Positions 36,393-44,056 of a stretch of DNA of 44,056 nt are shown here, one piece after another. The stretch spans positions 1-44,056 of the forward strand of contig NZ_KE384525.1 of assembly GCF_000426365.1 (NCBI RefSeq), written 5' to 3'. Made by a program: the position numbers and the translations under genes. The stretch comes from Arenimonas composti TR7-09 = DSM 18010. Lineage in GTDB: Bacteria > Pseudomonadota > Gammaproteobacteria > Xanthomonadales > Xanthomonadaceae. Position 1 is the first letter of the stretch. Each line of letters opens with the position of its first letter. The notes under the pieces were generated by a model that was not told the origin of the DNA, searched no databases, and saw nothing but the letters and a program-made list of their open reading frames with translations.

Positions 36393-37593
36393 GCTGCTGT
36401 GCGAACTGCTCGAAGCCACCCTCGCCTCGTCGCTGGCCGCGCTGGCGGTGCTGGCGCTGCGCCGGCCGCTGCGCGACTTCGCCGGTCCCGGCGCCGCCGC
36501 CCTCGCCTGGGCCGCGGTGCCGCTGGCGGTGCTGGCGGTGTGGCTGCCGGCGCGGGCGGCCGGCCCCGGCGCCGCCGGGACCGCCGGTGCGATCACCGAC
36601 GCCGTGTTCGCGCCGGTGATTCAAGGCGCCGGCGCGACGTCCGCGGGGCCCTGGCTGCTGGCGCTGTGGGCGAGCGGCGCCGCGGCGGGGGCCCTCGTTT
36701 TCGCGCTGCGGCAGCGCCGGTTCCTGCGTGGGCTGCGCCCGATCGAGGGCACGCCCTGGCTGGCCAGCCCGGCCGGCGGTCCGGCGGTGGTCGGCCTGCT
36801 GCGTCCGCGCATCGTGCTGCCGGCGGATTTCCGCCTGCGCTACGACGCCGGCGAACTGACGCTCGTGCTCGCCCACGAGTGCATGCACCTGCGCCGCGGC
36901 GACCTGCCGGCGCAGGCGCTCGCGACGGTCCTGCGCTGCCTGTTCTGGTTCAACCCGCTGCTCGTCCGGGCCGAACGCCGCTTCCGCGAGGACATCGAAC
37001 TGGCCTGCGACGCCGCGGTGCTGCGGCAGAACCCACGCTCGCGCCGCCGCTACGGCAGCGCGATGTTGAAGACCCATCTGGCCGATGTCGGCCTCCCGCT
37101 CGCCTGCCACTGGCAGTCGGGCCATTCCCTCAAGGAGAGAATCCAGATGCTCGAACGTCCCCTCGCTTCCTCCCGGCGCCGGCGAACCGCCGCCGTCGCG
37201 GTTTCCGTCGCGCTGATCGCGTCCGCCGGCCTGGCCTGGGCCGCGCAACCGGCAGCGCCAGCCGCCGACGCAACCGCAGGTCCCGCGCAGATCGCGGCCG
37301 ATGAAGATGTGCTCACCGCGCCGGCCTATCCCGCGGCGGCCGTACGCGACCACATCAGCGGCCAGGTGCTGCTGGAGATCCTGGTCGGCGAAGACGGCGT
37401 ACCGCGCGAGGTGAAGGTCGTGAGTTCCTCACCGGAAGGCGTATTCGACGCCGCGGCGGTCGAGGCGGCGCGGAACTGGCGCTTCAATGCCGGCCGCAAC
37501 GGTGCCGGCGGCGAGAAGGTCGAGGGCTGGATCCGCGTGCCGGTGCGCTTCGAGGCCGAGGACCAGAATGCCGGGAGCCCCGGCACCACCTGA
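36379..37593 (+). CDS. BlaR1-like M56 peptidase with C-terminal TonB-like domain
   Basis: A 404-residue inner-membrane zinc peptidase. Three or four hydrophobic spans lie in about 10-120 and one more near 270-290. The M56 catalytic motif HECMH occurs near residue 171, followed by a second-shell EDIELACDAAVL helix. After the last span a Pro/Ala linker leads to a periplasmic TonB C-terminal-type domain (about 315-395, with YPAAAVRDHISGQVLL, GEDGVPREVKVVSSSPEG and AAVEAARNWRF). BlaR1 normally ends in a penicillin-binding sensor domain, so here that domain is replaced by a TonB-like one. It overlaps the BlaI-type gene by 14 bases and should inactivate that repressor on signal. The signal is unknown. 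Confidence 0.9.
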   Translation: MTSTELLCELLEATLASSLAALAVLALRRPLRDFAGPGAAALAWAAVPLAVLAVWLPARAAGPGAAGTAGAITDAVFAPVIQGAGATSAGPWLLALWASGAAAGALVFALRQRRFLRGLRPIEGTPWLASPAGGPAVVGLLRPRIVLPADFRLRYDAGELTLVLAHECMHLRRGDLPAQALATVLRCLFWFNPLLVRAERRFREDIELACDAAVLRQNPRSRRRYGSAMLKTHLADVGLPLACHWQSGHSLKERIQMLERPLASSRRRRTAAVAVSVALIASAGLAWAAQPAAPAADATAGPAQIAADEDVLTAPAYPAAAVRDHISGQVLLEILVGEDGVPREVKVVSSSPEGVFDAAAVEAARNWRFNAGRNGAGGEKVEGWIRVPVRFEAEDQNAGSPGTT

Positions 37594-37681
37594 GCCCTGA
37601 CCCGGTCGTCGCCGCGGACGCGACGGCCGAAGCGGCGGACGCTTCCGGCACAATGCCGGGGCGTCCGCCAGTTCCGAGCCC

Positions 37682-40267
37682 ATGTCCGTCCAGTCCCCGC
37701 CGTCCGCGCCCGCCCACACGCCGTTGATGAAGCAGTTCTTCGCCGCCAAGGCGGAGCACCCCGACATCCTGCTGTTCTTCCGGATGGGCGACTTCTACGA
37801 GCTGTTCTACGACGACGCCCGCAAGGCCGCGCGCCTGCTCGACATCACCCTGACCCAGCGCGGCAGTTCCGGCGGCGCACCGATCCCGATGGCCGGGGTG
37901 CCGGTGCATGCGTACGAAGGCTATCTCGCGCGCCTGGTGGCGCTCGGCGAGTCGGTGGCGATCTGCGAGCAGATCGGCGATCCCGCGCTCGCGAAGGGCC
38001 TGGTCGAACGCAAGGTGGTGCGCATCGTCACGCCGGGCACGGTCACCGACGAGGCGCTGCTGCAGGAACGCCGCGACACCCTGCTGCTGGCGGTCGCGCG
38101 CGGGCGCGCCGGCTGGGGCTTGGCCTGGGCCGATCTCGCCGGCGGTCGCTTCCTGGTATCGGAAGTGACGACCGATGAGCAGCTCGCCAGCGAACTCGCG
38201 CGGCTCGAGCCCGCCGAGCTGCTGGTGCCCGACGAGGATGGCCTGCCCGCCTGCCTGCTCGAGCGCGGCGGCCTGCGCCGGCGTCCGCCCTGGGGTTTCG
38301 ATGCCGACAGCTGCCGGCGCCAGCTGCTGCGCTTCTTCGGCCTGCACGACCTCAGCGGCTTCGGACTCGAAGAACGGCCGCTGGCGACCGCCGCCGCCGG
38401 CGCCCTGCTCGCCTACGTCGAGGAAACCCAGAAGCAGCGGCTGCCGCACCTGACCGCGATCGCGTTCGAGTCCGCCGACGACGGCATCGCCCTCAACGCG
38501 GCGACCCGCCGCCACCTCGAGCTCGACAGCCGCGTCGACGGCCGCAACGAACACACCCTGCTCGGCGTGCTCGATGCCAGCATCACCCCGATGGGCGGCC
38601 GCCTGCTGCGGCGCTGGCTGCACCGGCCACTGCGCGACCGCCACGTGCTCGCGGAACGCCACCAGGCGGTGGCGACCTTCGTGCACAGCGGTGCCCACGA
38701 TGCCCTGCGCGAGCGCCTGCGCGGCGTCGGCGACCTCGAACGCATCCTGTCGCGGGTCGCGCTGCGCTCGGCGCGCCCACGTGATCTCTCCACGCTGCGC
38801 GACGGCCTGGCGATGCTCCCCGACCTGCGTGCCCTGCTCGCGCCGCTGGACGCGCCGCGGCTCGGCGCCCTCGCCGGCGAACTCGGCGAACACGCGGACG
38901 CCGCCGACCTGCTGGCGCGGGCGCTGGTCGTCCAGCCGCCGGTGCTGCTGCGCGACGGTGGCGTCATCGGCGCCGGTTTCGACGCCGAACTCGACGAACT
39001 GCGCGTGCTGTCGACCAATGCCGACCGGTTCCTGATCGACCTGGAGGGGCGCGAACGCGCGGCCACCGGCATCGCCACGCTGAAGGTCGGCTACAACCGC
39101 GTGCACGGCTATTACATCGAGATCAGCAAGGGCCAGAGCGAGCGCGCGCCGGCGCATTACACCCGCCGGCAGACGCTGACCGGCGCCGAGCGCTACATCA
39201 CCGAGGAACTGAAGGCCTTCGAGGACAAGGTGCTCGGCGCCCGCGACCGTGCGCTGACCCGCGAGAAATTCCTCTACGAGCAGTTGCTCGACCGCCTCAA
39301 CGAAGGCCTGGAACCGCTGCGCCGCTGCGCCGCCGCCTTGGCCGAACTCGACGTGCTGGCCGCCTTCGCCGAACGCGCGCTGGCGCTGGACTGGACCGCG
39401 CCGGAACTGGTCGACGCGCCCTGCCTGCAGATCGAACGCGGCCGGCATCCGGTGGTCGAAGCCGTACGCGCCGAGCCCTTCGAGCCGAACGAGCTGCTGC
39501 TCGACGAACAGCGGCGGATGCTGGTGATCACCGGTCCGAACATGGGCGGCAAGTCGACCTACATGCGGCAGAACGCACTGATCGTGCTGCTCGCGCACAT
39601 CGGCAGCTTCGTGCCGGCGGCGAAGGCGGTGATCGGGCCGATCGACCGCATCCTGACCCGCATCGGCGCCGGCGACGACCTCGCCCGCGGGCAGTCGACC
39701 TTCATGGTCGAGATGGCGGAAACCAGCTACATCCTCCACCACGCGACCGCGCAGTCGCTGGTGCTCATGGACGAGATCGGCCGCGGCACCTCGACCTACG
39801 ACGGCCTCGCGCTGGCCGAGGCCTGCGCCCGGCATCTGGCGCAGAAGAACCGCGCCTGGACCCTGTTCGCGACCCACTACTTCGAGCTGACCGCGCTGGC
39901 CGAACCCGGCAGCGGCATCGCCAACGTGCATCTGGATGCGGTCGAACACGGCGACCGCCTGGTGTTCATGCACGCGGTCAAGGACGGCCCGGCGAACCGC
40001 AGCTTCGGCCTGCAGGTCGCGGCGCTGGCCGGGCTGCCCCGCGAGGTCGTCGCGCAGGCGCGGCGCACCCTGGCCGAGCTGGAAAGCCGCGGCGGCCCGC
40101 ATGCGGCCGCGGCGACCGCGCCGGCGGCGCTCGACGCACCGCTGCAGTTCGGTCTGTTCGCGCCGCAGACCTCGCCGGCGCTGGAGGAACTCGCCGCGAT
40201 CGAGCCCGACGAACTCAGCCCGAAACAGGCCCTCGAAGCCCTCTACCGCCTGAAAGCGAAGCTGTAG
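37682..40267 (+). CDS. mutS: DNA mismatch repair protein MutS
   Basis: Recognises mismatches and small loops and recruits MutL. The 861-residue protein has the mismatch-reading Phe-x-Glu in [13 protein letters not shown] near residue 37, connector and lever domains, and the clamp. The ATPase domain has Walker [12 protein letters not shown] near 618, Walker [17 protein letters not shown] near 693, and the signature [18 protein letters not shown]-terminal tail ([15 protein letters not shown]) matches the tetramerisation end. The last codons and the TAG stop lie inside the first copy of a REP-like repeat. The 88 bases upstream show no clear promoter. No MutL is present in the window. Confidence 0.98.
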   Translation: MSVQSPPSAPAHTPLMKQFFAAKAEHPDILLFFRMGDFYELFYDDARKAARLLDITLTQRGSSGGAPIPMAGVPVHAYEGYLARLVALGESVAICEQIGDPALAKGLVERKVVRIVTPGTVTDEALLQERRDTLLLAVARGRAGWGLAWADLAGGRFLVSEVTTDEQLASELARLEPAELLVPDEDGLPACLLERGGLRRRPPWGFDADSCRRQLLRFFGLHDLSGFGLEERPLATAAAGALLAYVEETQKQRLPHLTAIAFESADDGIALNAATRRHLELDSRVDGRNEHTLLGVLDASITPMGGRLLRRWLHRPLRDRHVLAERHQAVATFVHSGAHDALRERLRGVGDLERILSRVALRSARPRDLSTLRDGLAMLPDLRALLAPLDAPRLGALAGELGEHADAADLLARALVVQPPVLLRDGGVIGAGFDAELDELRVLSTNADRFLIDLEGRERAATGIATLKVGYNRVHGYYIEISKGQSERAPAHYTRRQTLTGAERYITEELKAFEDKVLGARDRALTREKFLYEQLLDRLNEGLEPLRRCAAALAELDVLAAFAERALALDWTAPELVDAPCLQIERGRHPVVEAVRAEPFEPNELLLDEQRRMLVITGPNMGGKSTYMRQNALIVLLAHIGSFVPAAKAVIGPIDRILTRIGAGDDLARGQSTFMVEMAETSYILHHATAQSLVLMDEIGRGTSTYDGLALAEACARHLAQKNRAWTLFATHYFELTALAEPGSGIANVHLDAVEHGDRLVFMHAVKDGPANRSFGLQVAALAGLPREVVAQARRTLAELESRGGPHAAAATAPAALDAPLQFGLFAPQTSPALEELAAIEPDELSPKQALEALYRLKAKL

Positions 40268-40312
40268 GAGCGCCTTCAGGCTGAACGCGAAGCTGTAGGA
40301 GCGCCTTCAGGC
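40256..40312 (+). repeat. Tandem REP-like repeat spanning the mutS stop codon
   Basis: An identical 26-base unit occurs at 40256-40281 and 40287-40312 (31-base period). The core TGTAGGAGCGCCTTCAGG forms the small palindrome GCGCCTTCAGGCGC in the second copy. It belongs to the same family as the element at 41869-41892. The first copy supplies the mutS TAG. The two lie between convergent mutS and the S4-domain gene, where they may act as a transcript-end structure. Confidence 0.85.
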
Positions 40313-40316
40313 GCGA

Positions 40317-40724
40317 TCAGAGCGCGTCGAGGTCGCCGAGGGCCTGGATCAGCCGGCGCGCGCGCTTGTCGGGTTTGCCGGCCGGCGGCCGGTAACCGGT
40401 GGCGGTGGCGCGGCGCTGCGCCGCCGCGGCCTCGCGCGCCGCCTTCGATTCGGCAGTCTCCGCATACAGCCCCTGCGCGACCGGTGCCGGGCCGCGCTGG
40501 TCGCTGAGCCCGAGGACGTCGATCTCGAAGACGTCATCGCCGCGACGGACCCGCAGACGGTCGCCGACGCGCACGGCGCGCGAGGGTTTGCCCGCCTGGC
40601 CGCCGATCTCCACCCGGTGCGTCTCGATCGCCTGCTTCGCCAGCCCGCGCGTCCTGAAGAAGCGCGCCGCCCACAGCCAGAGGTCGAGGCGGACGCCAGG
40701 GTTCGGTTCGGGGTGCTCGGTCAT
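40317..40724 (-). CDS. hslR: S4-domain ribosome-associated heat shock protein (Hsp15/HslR-like)
   Basis: A 135-residue RNA-binding protein with an N-terminal S4 domain (VRLDLWLWAARFFRTRGLAK, then IETHRVEIGGQAGKPSRAVRVG, residues 11-54) and a basic, Lys/Arg-rich C-terminal tail (RPPAGKPDKRARRLIQAL). In E. coli, Hsp15 binds free 50S subunits carrying a stranded nascent chain and returns them to the cycle. Family length and layout agree. It converges on mutS across the REP-like repeats. The upstream gap to the esterase gene is 43 bases, so they may share a transcript. Confidence 0.9.
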   Translation of the reverse strand: MTEHPEPNPGVRLDLWLWAARFFRTRGLAKQAIETHRVEIGGQAGKPSRAVRVGDRLRVRRGDDVFEIDVLGLSDQRGPAPVAQGLYAETAESKAAREAAAAQRRATATGYRPPAGKPDKRARRLIQALGDLDAL

Positions 40725-40767
40725 CGGCGGAATTCTGCGCGCACGGGCGTTGCGGCGGGTGAACGTT

Positions 40768-41784
40768 TCACTCGGCCGGCGCCGTGTCCTGCGCACGCAG
40801 CGCCGGCAGCATGCGCCGCGCCAGTTCGACCGAGCGTGGCGCGGCCAGCCCGCCCCAGCGGTCGTCGATCGCGACCAGCGCGGTGCGCGCTGCCGCCACG
40901 TCGCCGGCGGCGAAGCGCGCCTCGGCCGCGTCGAGCGCCGCCGCGATTTCCGCGTCCAGTCGCGCCGCGCAGTCCGGATCGGGCCGTACCGGCGCGGCCA
41001 GCGCATCGAGCGCTTTCGCGAGTTCGCGCGCGTTCGGCACCCAGTGGTCGAGCCGCGCCGGCGAACGCACGATCACGTCGGCGAAACACAAGGCCTGCAT
41101 GGAAGCCCGTGCGCGGCCGTCGTTGCCGCGGTTGCGGGGGTCCTGCTGGCCGCTGACGAAGACGAACCGGGTCCGCTGCTGCAGCTGGCGCGCGAGTTCC
41201 GGCGGCGGCGGCGCCAGTCGCGCGCTGCCGACGATCACGCTGCCTGCGAACTGCAGGGTGCCGGTGAATTCGTCCGGCCACGCCATCGCGACCCGCTGGG
41301 CGACGCGGGCGCCGCCGGAGAAACCGCCGATCCACGTTCGCGCCGGGTCGATGCGCCAGCGCGCCTTCGCGTACGAATAGGCGTCGAGGATGCGCGGAAT
41401 GCGTCGCGGGAACAGCTCGACGTGATTTCCGGCGCCGCGCACGACGAGCAGCAGGATGCCGCGTTCGGCGAGCGGCCGCTTCCATTCCGGTGGCAGCGCG
41501 ACCGAATCGTCCGGCAGCACGAACAGCAGCAGCCCGAAGCCGGCGTCCGGCTCCGCCGGCGGGATCCAGGCGTCGACCTCGCCGCCGGCGAACTCCTCCG
41601 CGGCGAGCCGGCGGCCGCTGGCTTCGACGAACCGGCGCAGGTCGTCGGCGGCGATCGGCGACTGCAGGCGGCGGTTGTATTCGTCGCCGTCGAGCAGCGG
41701 CGACGGCGCGTCGACCGGCAGCCGGGCGACCGTCGTGGCGGCGGACACGGTGAGCAGCATCAGCGCGGCGGCGAGTGGACTCAT
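40768..41784 (-). CDS. Secreted alpha/beta-hydrolase, esterase-like
   Basis: A 338-residue protein with a signal peptide (MSPLAAALMLLTVSAATTVA) and an alpha/beta-hydrolase fold of the poly(3-hydroxybutyrate) depolymerase or feruloyl-esterase-like kind. The nucleophile elbow is GGFSGGARVAQR (GxSxG, about residue 155). A helper strand FVFVSGQQDPRNRG lies near 210-223, and the late histidine in LDHWVPNA (about 246) can complete the triad. The C-terminal about 80 residues are helical and Ala-rich. Aspartate or glutamate of the triad is not certain. The substrate cannot be read from sequence. It is a single gene upstream of hslR. Confidence 0.8.
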   Translation of the reverse strand: MSPLAAALMLLTVSAATTVARLPVDAPSPLLDGDEYNRRLQSPIAADDLRRFVEASGRRLAAEEFAGGEVDAWIPPAEPDAGFGLLLFVLPDDSVALPPEWKRPLAERGILLLVVRGAGNHVELFPRRIPRILDAYSYAKARWRIDPARTWIGGFSGGARVAQRVAMAWPDEFTGTLQFAGSVIVGSARLAPPPPELARQLQQRTRFVFVSGQQDPRNRGNDGRARASMQALCFADVIVRSPARLDHWVPNARELAKALDALAAPVRPDPDCAARLDAEIAAALDAAEARFAAGDVAAARTALVAIDDRWGGLAAPRSVELARRMLPALRAQDTAPAE

Positions 41785-41868
41785 GGCCGAAGCCTACGCT
41801 GGCCGGAAAGGGGGAACGAGAAGCCCGTTATGGCGGCGTGCACCCCGGGGCGCTCGCGAGGCGTGGGG

Positions 41869-41892
41869 ATCGCGGCTGAAGCCGCTCCTACG
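41869..41892 (-). repeat. REP-like palindromic element
   Basis: On the minus strand GTAGGAGCGGCTTCAGCC followed by GCGAT contains the palindrome GCGGCTTCAGCCGC. This form is widespread as a REP (repetitive extragenic palindromic) element in Xanthomonadales and Pseudomonas. It lies between the esterase gene and rplS, outside coding sequence. No RAYT transposase is in the window. Confidence 0.82.
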
Positions 41893-41917
41893 GGTGTGGC
41901 GTGCTGCGGAAATGCGA

Positions 41918-41939
41918 ACGGCCGCCCGAGGGCGGCCGT
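41918..41939 (-). terminator. Probable terminator of the rpsP-rimM-trmD-rplS operon
   Basis: A 9-bp perfect stem ACGGCCGCC / GGCGGCCGT with a 4-base loop lies 24 bases after the rplS stop. The following minus-strand sequence (TTCGCATTT) is only moderately T-rich. Confidence 0.65.
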
Positions 41940-41962
41940 CGCGGGGAAGCGGGAAGCGCGGC

Positions 41963-42331
41963 TCAGTCGGCCGAACGCGCCGCCAGGTCTTCCTTGATGC
42001 GCGCCTTCTTGCCTTCCAGCGCACGCAGGTAATACAGCTTGCTCTGGCGGACCTTGCCGCGGCGCTTGACCGTGACCGAGTCGATGATCGGGCTGTGGGT
42101 CTGGAACACGCGCTCGACGCCGAAGCCGTGCGAGATCTTGCGCACGGTGAAGGCCGAGTTCAGGCCGGCGTTCTTGATCGCGATGACCACGCCTTCGTAG
42201 GCCTGGACGCGCTCGCGGTTGCCTTCCTTGACCTTGACGTTGACGACGACGGTGTCGCCCTGGCCGAACTTCGGCAGCTCGCGCTTGACCTGCTCGGCTT
42301 CGAACTGCTGCAGCAGCTTGTGGATGCTCAT
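41963..42331 (-). CDS. rplS: 50S ribosomal protein L19
   Basis: A 122-residue large-subunit protein at the 30S-50S interface. It carries the L19 signatures [20 protein letters not shown] (about residues 25-44), [20 protein letters not shown] (about 61-80) and [13 protein letters not shown] near the end. The start [14 protein letters not shown] is standard. It is the last gene of the rpsP operon and is separated from trmD by 112 bases without a clear terminator. Confidence 0.98.
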   Translation of the reverse strand: MSIHKLLQQFEAEQVKRELPKFGQGDTVVVNVKVKEGNRERVQAYEGVVIAIKNAGLNSAFTVRKISHGFGVERVFQTHSPIIDSVTVKRRGKVRQSKLYYLRALEGKKARIKEDLAARSAD

Positions 42332-42443
42332 GATGGGACGCCTCTGATGGTTGTTGTCGTGCGTGCCAGAGGCCCGGGAATCCGTGCGTGGCTCATGGGA
42401 AGCGCGGCAGTATAGCCGGGCAAGTGCTTGAAAGGGAAGCCGA

Positions 42444-43184
42444 TCAGTCGCGGTCGCCGGCGATCCACGCGGCCAGCAGGGCGCGGTCGGCCTTCGTCAG
42501 CGCCATCCGCGCCAGCAGATCCGGACGCCGCTGCCAGGTGCGGCCCAGGCTCTGCTTGCGCCGCCAGCGGGCGATCGCCGCGTGGTCGCCGGACAGCAGC
42601 ACCGGCGGCACGCCCTCGGTGCCACAGGCCCCCGAGCGGGTGTAGTGCGGGCAGTCGAGCAGGCCGTCCTCGAAGCTGTCCTGGCGGGCCGACTCGGCGT
42701 GGTTCAGGGCGCCGTCCTGCAAGCGCCCGACCGCGTCGATGACCACCGCCGCGGCGAGTTCGCCGCCACTGAGCACGTAGTCGCCGATCGACAGTTCCTC
42801 GTCGACGTGGCGGGCGACGAAACGCTCGTCGAGCCCTTCATAGCGGCCGCAGAGCAGGATCAGCCTCGGTAGCGCCGCGAGGTCGCGCACCTTCGCCTGG
42901 GTCAGCCGGCGGCCCTGCGGGCTCATCAGCAGCACCGGCGCCGGCGCCGGATCGGCGGCGCGCACCGCCGCCAGGCAGGCCTCGAGCGGCTCCGCCAGCA
43001 TCACCATCCCGGGGCCGCCGCCGAACGGGCGGTCGTCGACACGACGGTAGTTTCCGGTGGCGTGATCGCGCGGATTCCAGCCGTGGACGGTCAGCAGCGC
43101 GCGTTCCTGCGCCCGTCCGACGACGCCGAGGCCGGCGCTGTCGCGGATGAAGTCCGGGAACAGGGTGACGACGTCGATGCGCAT
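42444..43184 (-). CDS. trmD: tRNA (guanine37-N1)-methyltransferase TrmD
   Basis: Methylates G37 next to the anticodon of tRNAs such as Pro, Leu and Arg, preventing +1 frameshifting. The 246-residue SPOUT enzyme starts [13 protein letters not shown] and has the trefoil-knot SAM-binding loops ([13 protein letters not shown] near residue 110, [13 protein letters not shown] near 132-144) and the late [18 protein letters not shown] motif. Length is normal. It is 8 bases after rimM in the conserved order. tRNA-Pro(TGG) and tRNA-Leu(TAG), both likely substrates, are in this window. Confidence 0.98.
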   Translation of the reverse strand: MRIDVVTLFPDFIRDSAGLGVVGRAQERALLTVHGWNPRDHATGNYRRVDDRPFGGGPGMVMLAEPLEACLAAVRAADPAPAPVLLMSPQGRRLTQAKVRDLAALPRLILLCGRYEGLDERFVARHVDEELSIGDYVLSGGELAAAVVIDAVGRLQDGALNHAESARQDSFEDGLLDCPHYTRSGACGTEGVPPVLLSGDHAAIARWRRKQSLGRTWQRRPDLLARMALTKADRALLAAWIAGDRD

Positions 43185-43192
43185 CGGCGCGC

Positions 43193-43702
43193 TCAGAAAT
43201 CGGGGTCCCAGTCGACGGTCACCCGGCCGGCGTCGAGGTCGACGGCGGTGACGTACTGGCCGATCACGAACGGGATCAGGCGCTGGCGCTCGCCGTCGAC
43301 CACCATCACCGCATTGGCGCCGGTGTCGAACAGGTGCGAGACGGTGCCCAGGGCGAGGCCGTCGATGGTCTGCACCGCCAGCCCCTCGAGGTCGACCCAG
43401 TAGTACTCGCCCTCGGCGGGCGGCGGCAGCCGGTCGCGCGGCACCCAGATCTCGGCGCCGTGCAGCGCCTCGGCCTGCTCGCGCGTGGCGACGTCGGGGA
43501 AGCTGGCGATGACCGTCTTGCCGGTGTCGCGACCGCGCACGCCGGAGACCTCGCGCTCGCCGTCGGCGGTGCGCAGGATCCAGGGCTGGTAGCCGAACAG
43601 AGCGGCGCGGGGATCGGTCCAGGACAGCAGCTTGAGCTCGCCCCGGACGCCGAACGCGCCGGCAACCCTGCCCAGCAGGACGCGGCGCGTCGTCGTGGTC
43701 AT
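43193..43702 (-). CDS. rimM: 16S rRNA processing / 30S maturation protein RimM
   Basis: A 169-residue ribosome assembly factor for the 30S head, acting with S19. The N-terminal RimM domain starts [16 protein letters not shown], and the C-terminal PRC-barrel begins at [12 protein letters not shown] (about residue 92) and ends VTVDWDPDF. It lies between rpsP and trmD. A hairpin at 43710-43728 separates it from rpsP and overlaps the space where a ribosome-binding site would be expected. Confidence 0.97.
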   Translation of the reverse strand: MTTTTRRVLLGRVAGAFGVRGELKLLSWTDPRAALFGYQPWILRTADGEREVSGVRGRDTGKTVIASFPDVATREQAEALHGAEIWVPRDRLPPPAEGEYYWVDLEGLAVQTIDGLALGTVSHLFDTGANAVMVVDGERQRLIPFVIGQYVTAVDLDAGRVTVDWDPDF

Positions 43703-43709
43703 CGCGAAA

Positions 43710-43728
43710 GGTCCCGCGGCGCGGGACC
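43710..43728 (-). other. Intercistronic hairpin between rpsP and rimM
   Basis: The stem GGTCCCGC / GCGGGACC with a 3-base loop lies 6 bases after the rpsP stop and 7 bases before the rimM ATG. The purine-rich GGGA part that could serve as ribosome-binding site lies in the stem. Only TTT follows, so it is a weak terminator at best; a translational control or processing element is possible. Confidence 0.5.
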
Positions 43729-43734
43729 GGAGGC

Positions 43735-43989
43735 TCAGGCCGAAGCCTGGGCCGAGGCTTCCTTGACCAGCATGCGGACCTTGTCGGTCAGCTGCGCGCC
43801 ATGGAAAACCCAGTGCTGAACGCGGGCGGTGTCGACCTCGACGCGCTTCTCGGCGCCGACGGCGATCGGGTTGTAGAAACCGACGCGCTCGATCGAACGG
43901 CCGTCGCGCTTGCTGCGCGAGTCGGTGACGACGATGTGGTAGAAGGGGCGCTTCTTGGCGCCGCCGCGGGTCAGACGGATCTTGACCAT
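43735..43989 (-). CDS. rpsP: 30S ribosomal protein S16
   Basis: An 84-residue small-subunit protein needed for 30S assembly. It starts [20 protein letters not shown] and contains the S16 motif [22 protein letters not shown]. The variable C-terminus ends [10 protein letters not shown]. It heads the rpsP-rimM-trmD-rplS operon. The 67 bases upstream to the window edge include a GC-rich imperfect inverted repeat (about 44020-44036) but no promoter that I can support. Confidence 0.98.
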   Translation of the reverse strand: MVKIRLTRGGAKKRPFYHIVVTDSRSKRDGRSIERVGFYNPIAVGAEKRVEVDTARVQHWVFHGAQLTDKVRMLVKEASAQASA

Positions 43990-44056
43990 GTGGTTTGCTC
44001 TGCGTTTGCGTGACAGGAACCGGCCGGGACCGGCTCGGGGAAGCCGCGCATTCTAG

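Overview
The window is a gene-dense, GC-rich (high-60s per cent by eye) stretch of bacterial chromosome, almost certainly from a gammaproteobacterium of the order Xanthomonadales (Lysobacterales). The evidence is the LexA operator of the TTAG-N6-TACTA type in front of lexA, the KdkA/OpsX pair for a phosphorylated-Kdo lipopolysaccharide core, REP-like palindromes of the GTAGGAGCG type, and the conserved gene orders tig-clpP-clpX-lon-hupB-tRNA-Val-tRNA-Asp-ppiD, lexA-recA-recX-alaS-csrA-tRNA-Ser and rpsP-rimM-trmD-rplS. I cannot name the genus. I see no insertion sequence, prophage, CRISPR array or integrase.

Layout. 1-3753 (minus): an overlapping operon kdkA - MBL-fold hydrolase - moaA - moaC - moaD - moaE, joining an LPS-core kinase to molybdenum cofactor synthesis. 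3770-5414: opsX, divergent from kdkA, then a small DUF6165-type protein and tRNA-Ser(CGA). 5483-15945: the least ordinary part. It holds an exported caspase-fold peptidase with Sel1 repeats and a coiled coil, a divergent 1986-residue autotransporter of about twelve Ig-like modules, a PP2C phosphatase, and a transmembrane Ser/Thr kinase. 16008-20055: dnaQ, rnhA, a YafS-like methyltransferase, mltD and fabI. 20081-28706: ppiD, two tRNAs, hupB, lon, clpX, clpP, tig. 28796-29700: six clustered tRNAs and tRNA-Ser(GCU). 29756-35917: csrA, alaS, recX, recA, lexA, pncC. 36024-37593: a BlaI-type repressor with an M56 peptidase that carries a C-terminal TonB-like domain. 37682-41784: mutS, an S4-domain heat-shock protein and a secreted esterase-like protein, with REP-like repeats. 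41963-43989: the rpsP operon.

How the parts work together. Most genes are housekeeping: protein quality control (trigger factor, ClpXP, Lon, PpiD), SOS response and repair (LexA, RecA, RecX, MutS, DnaQ), translation and tRNA maturation. The accessory character lies in the 5.5-15.9 kb block. There a surface autotransporter is flanked by an exported caspase-like protease and a reversible Ser/Thr phosphorylation pair, which suggests a cell-envelope signalling or surface-adhesion module. That functional link is an inference from position and domain content only.
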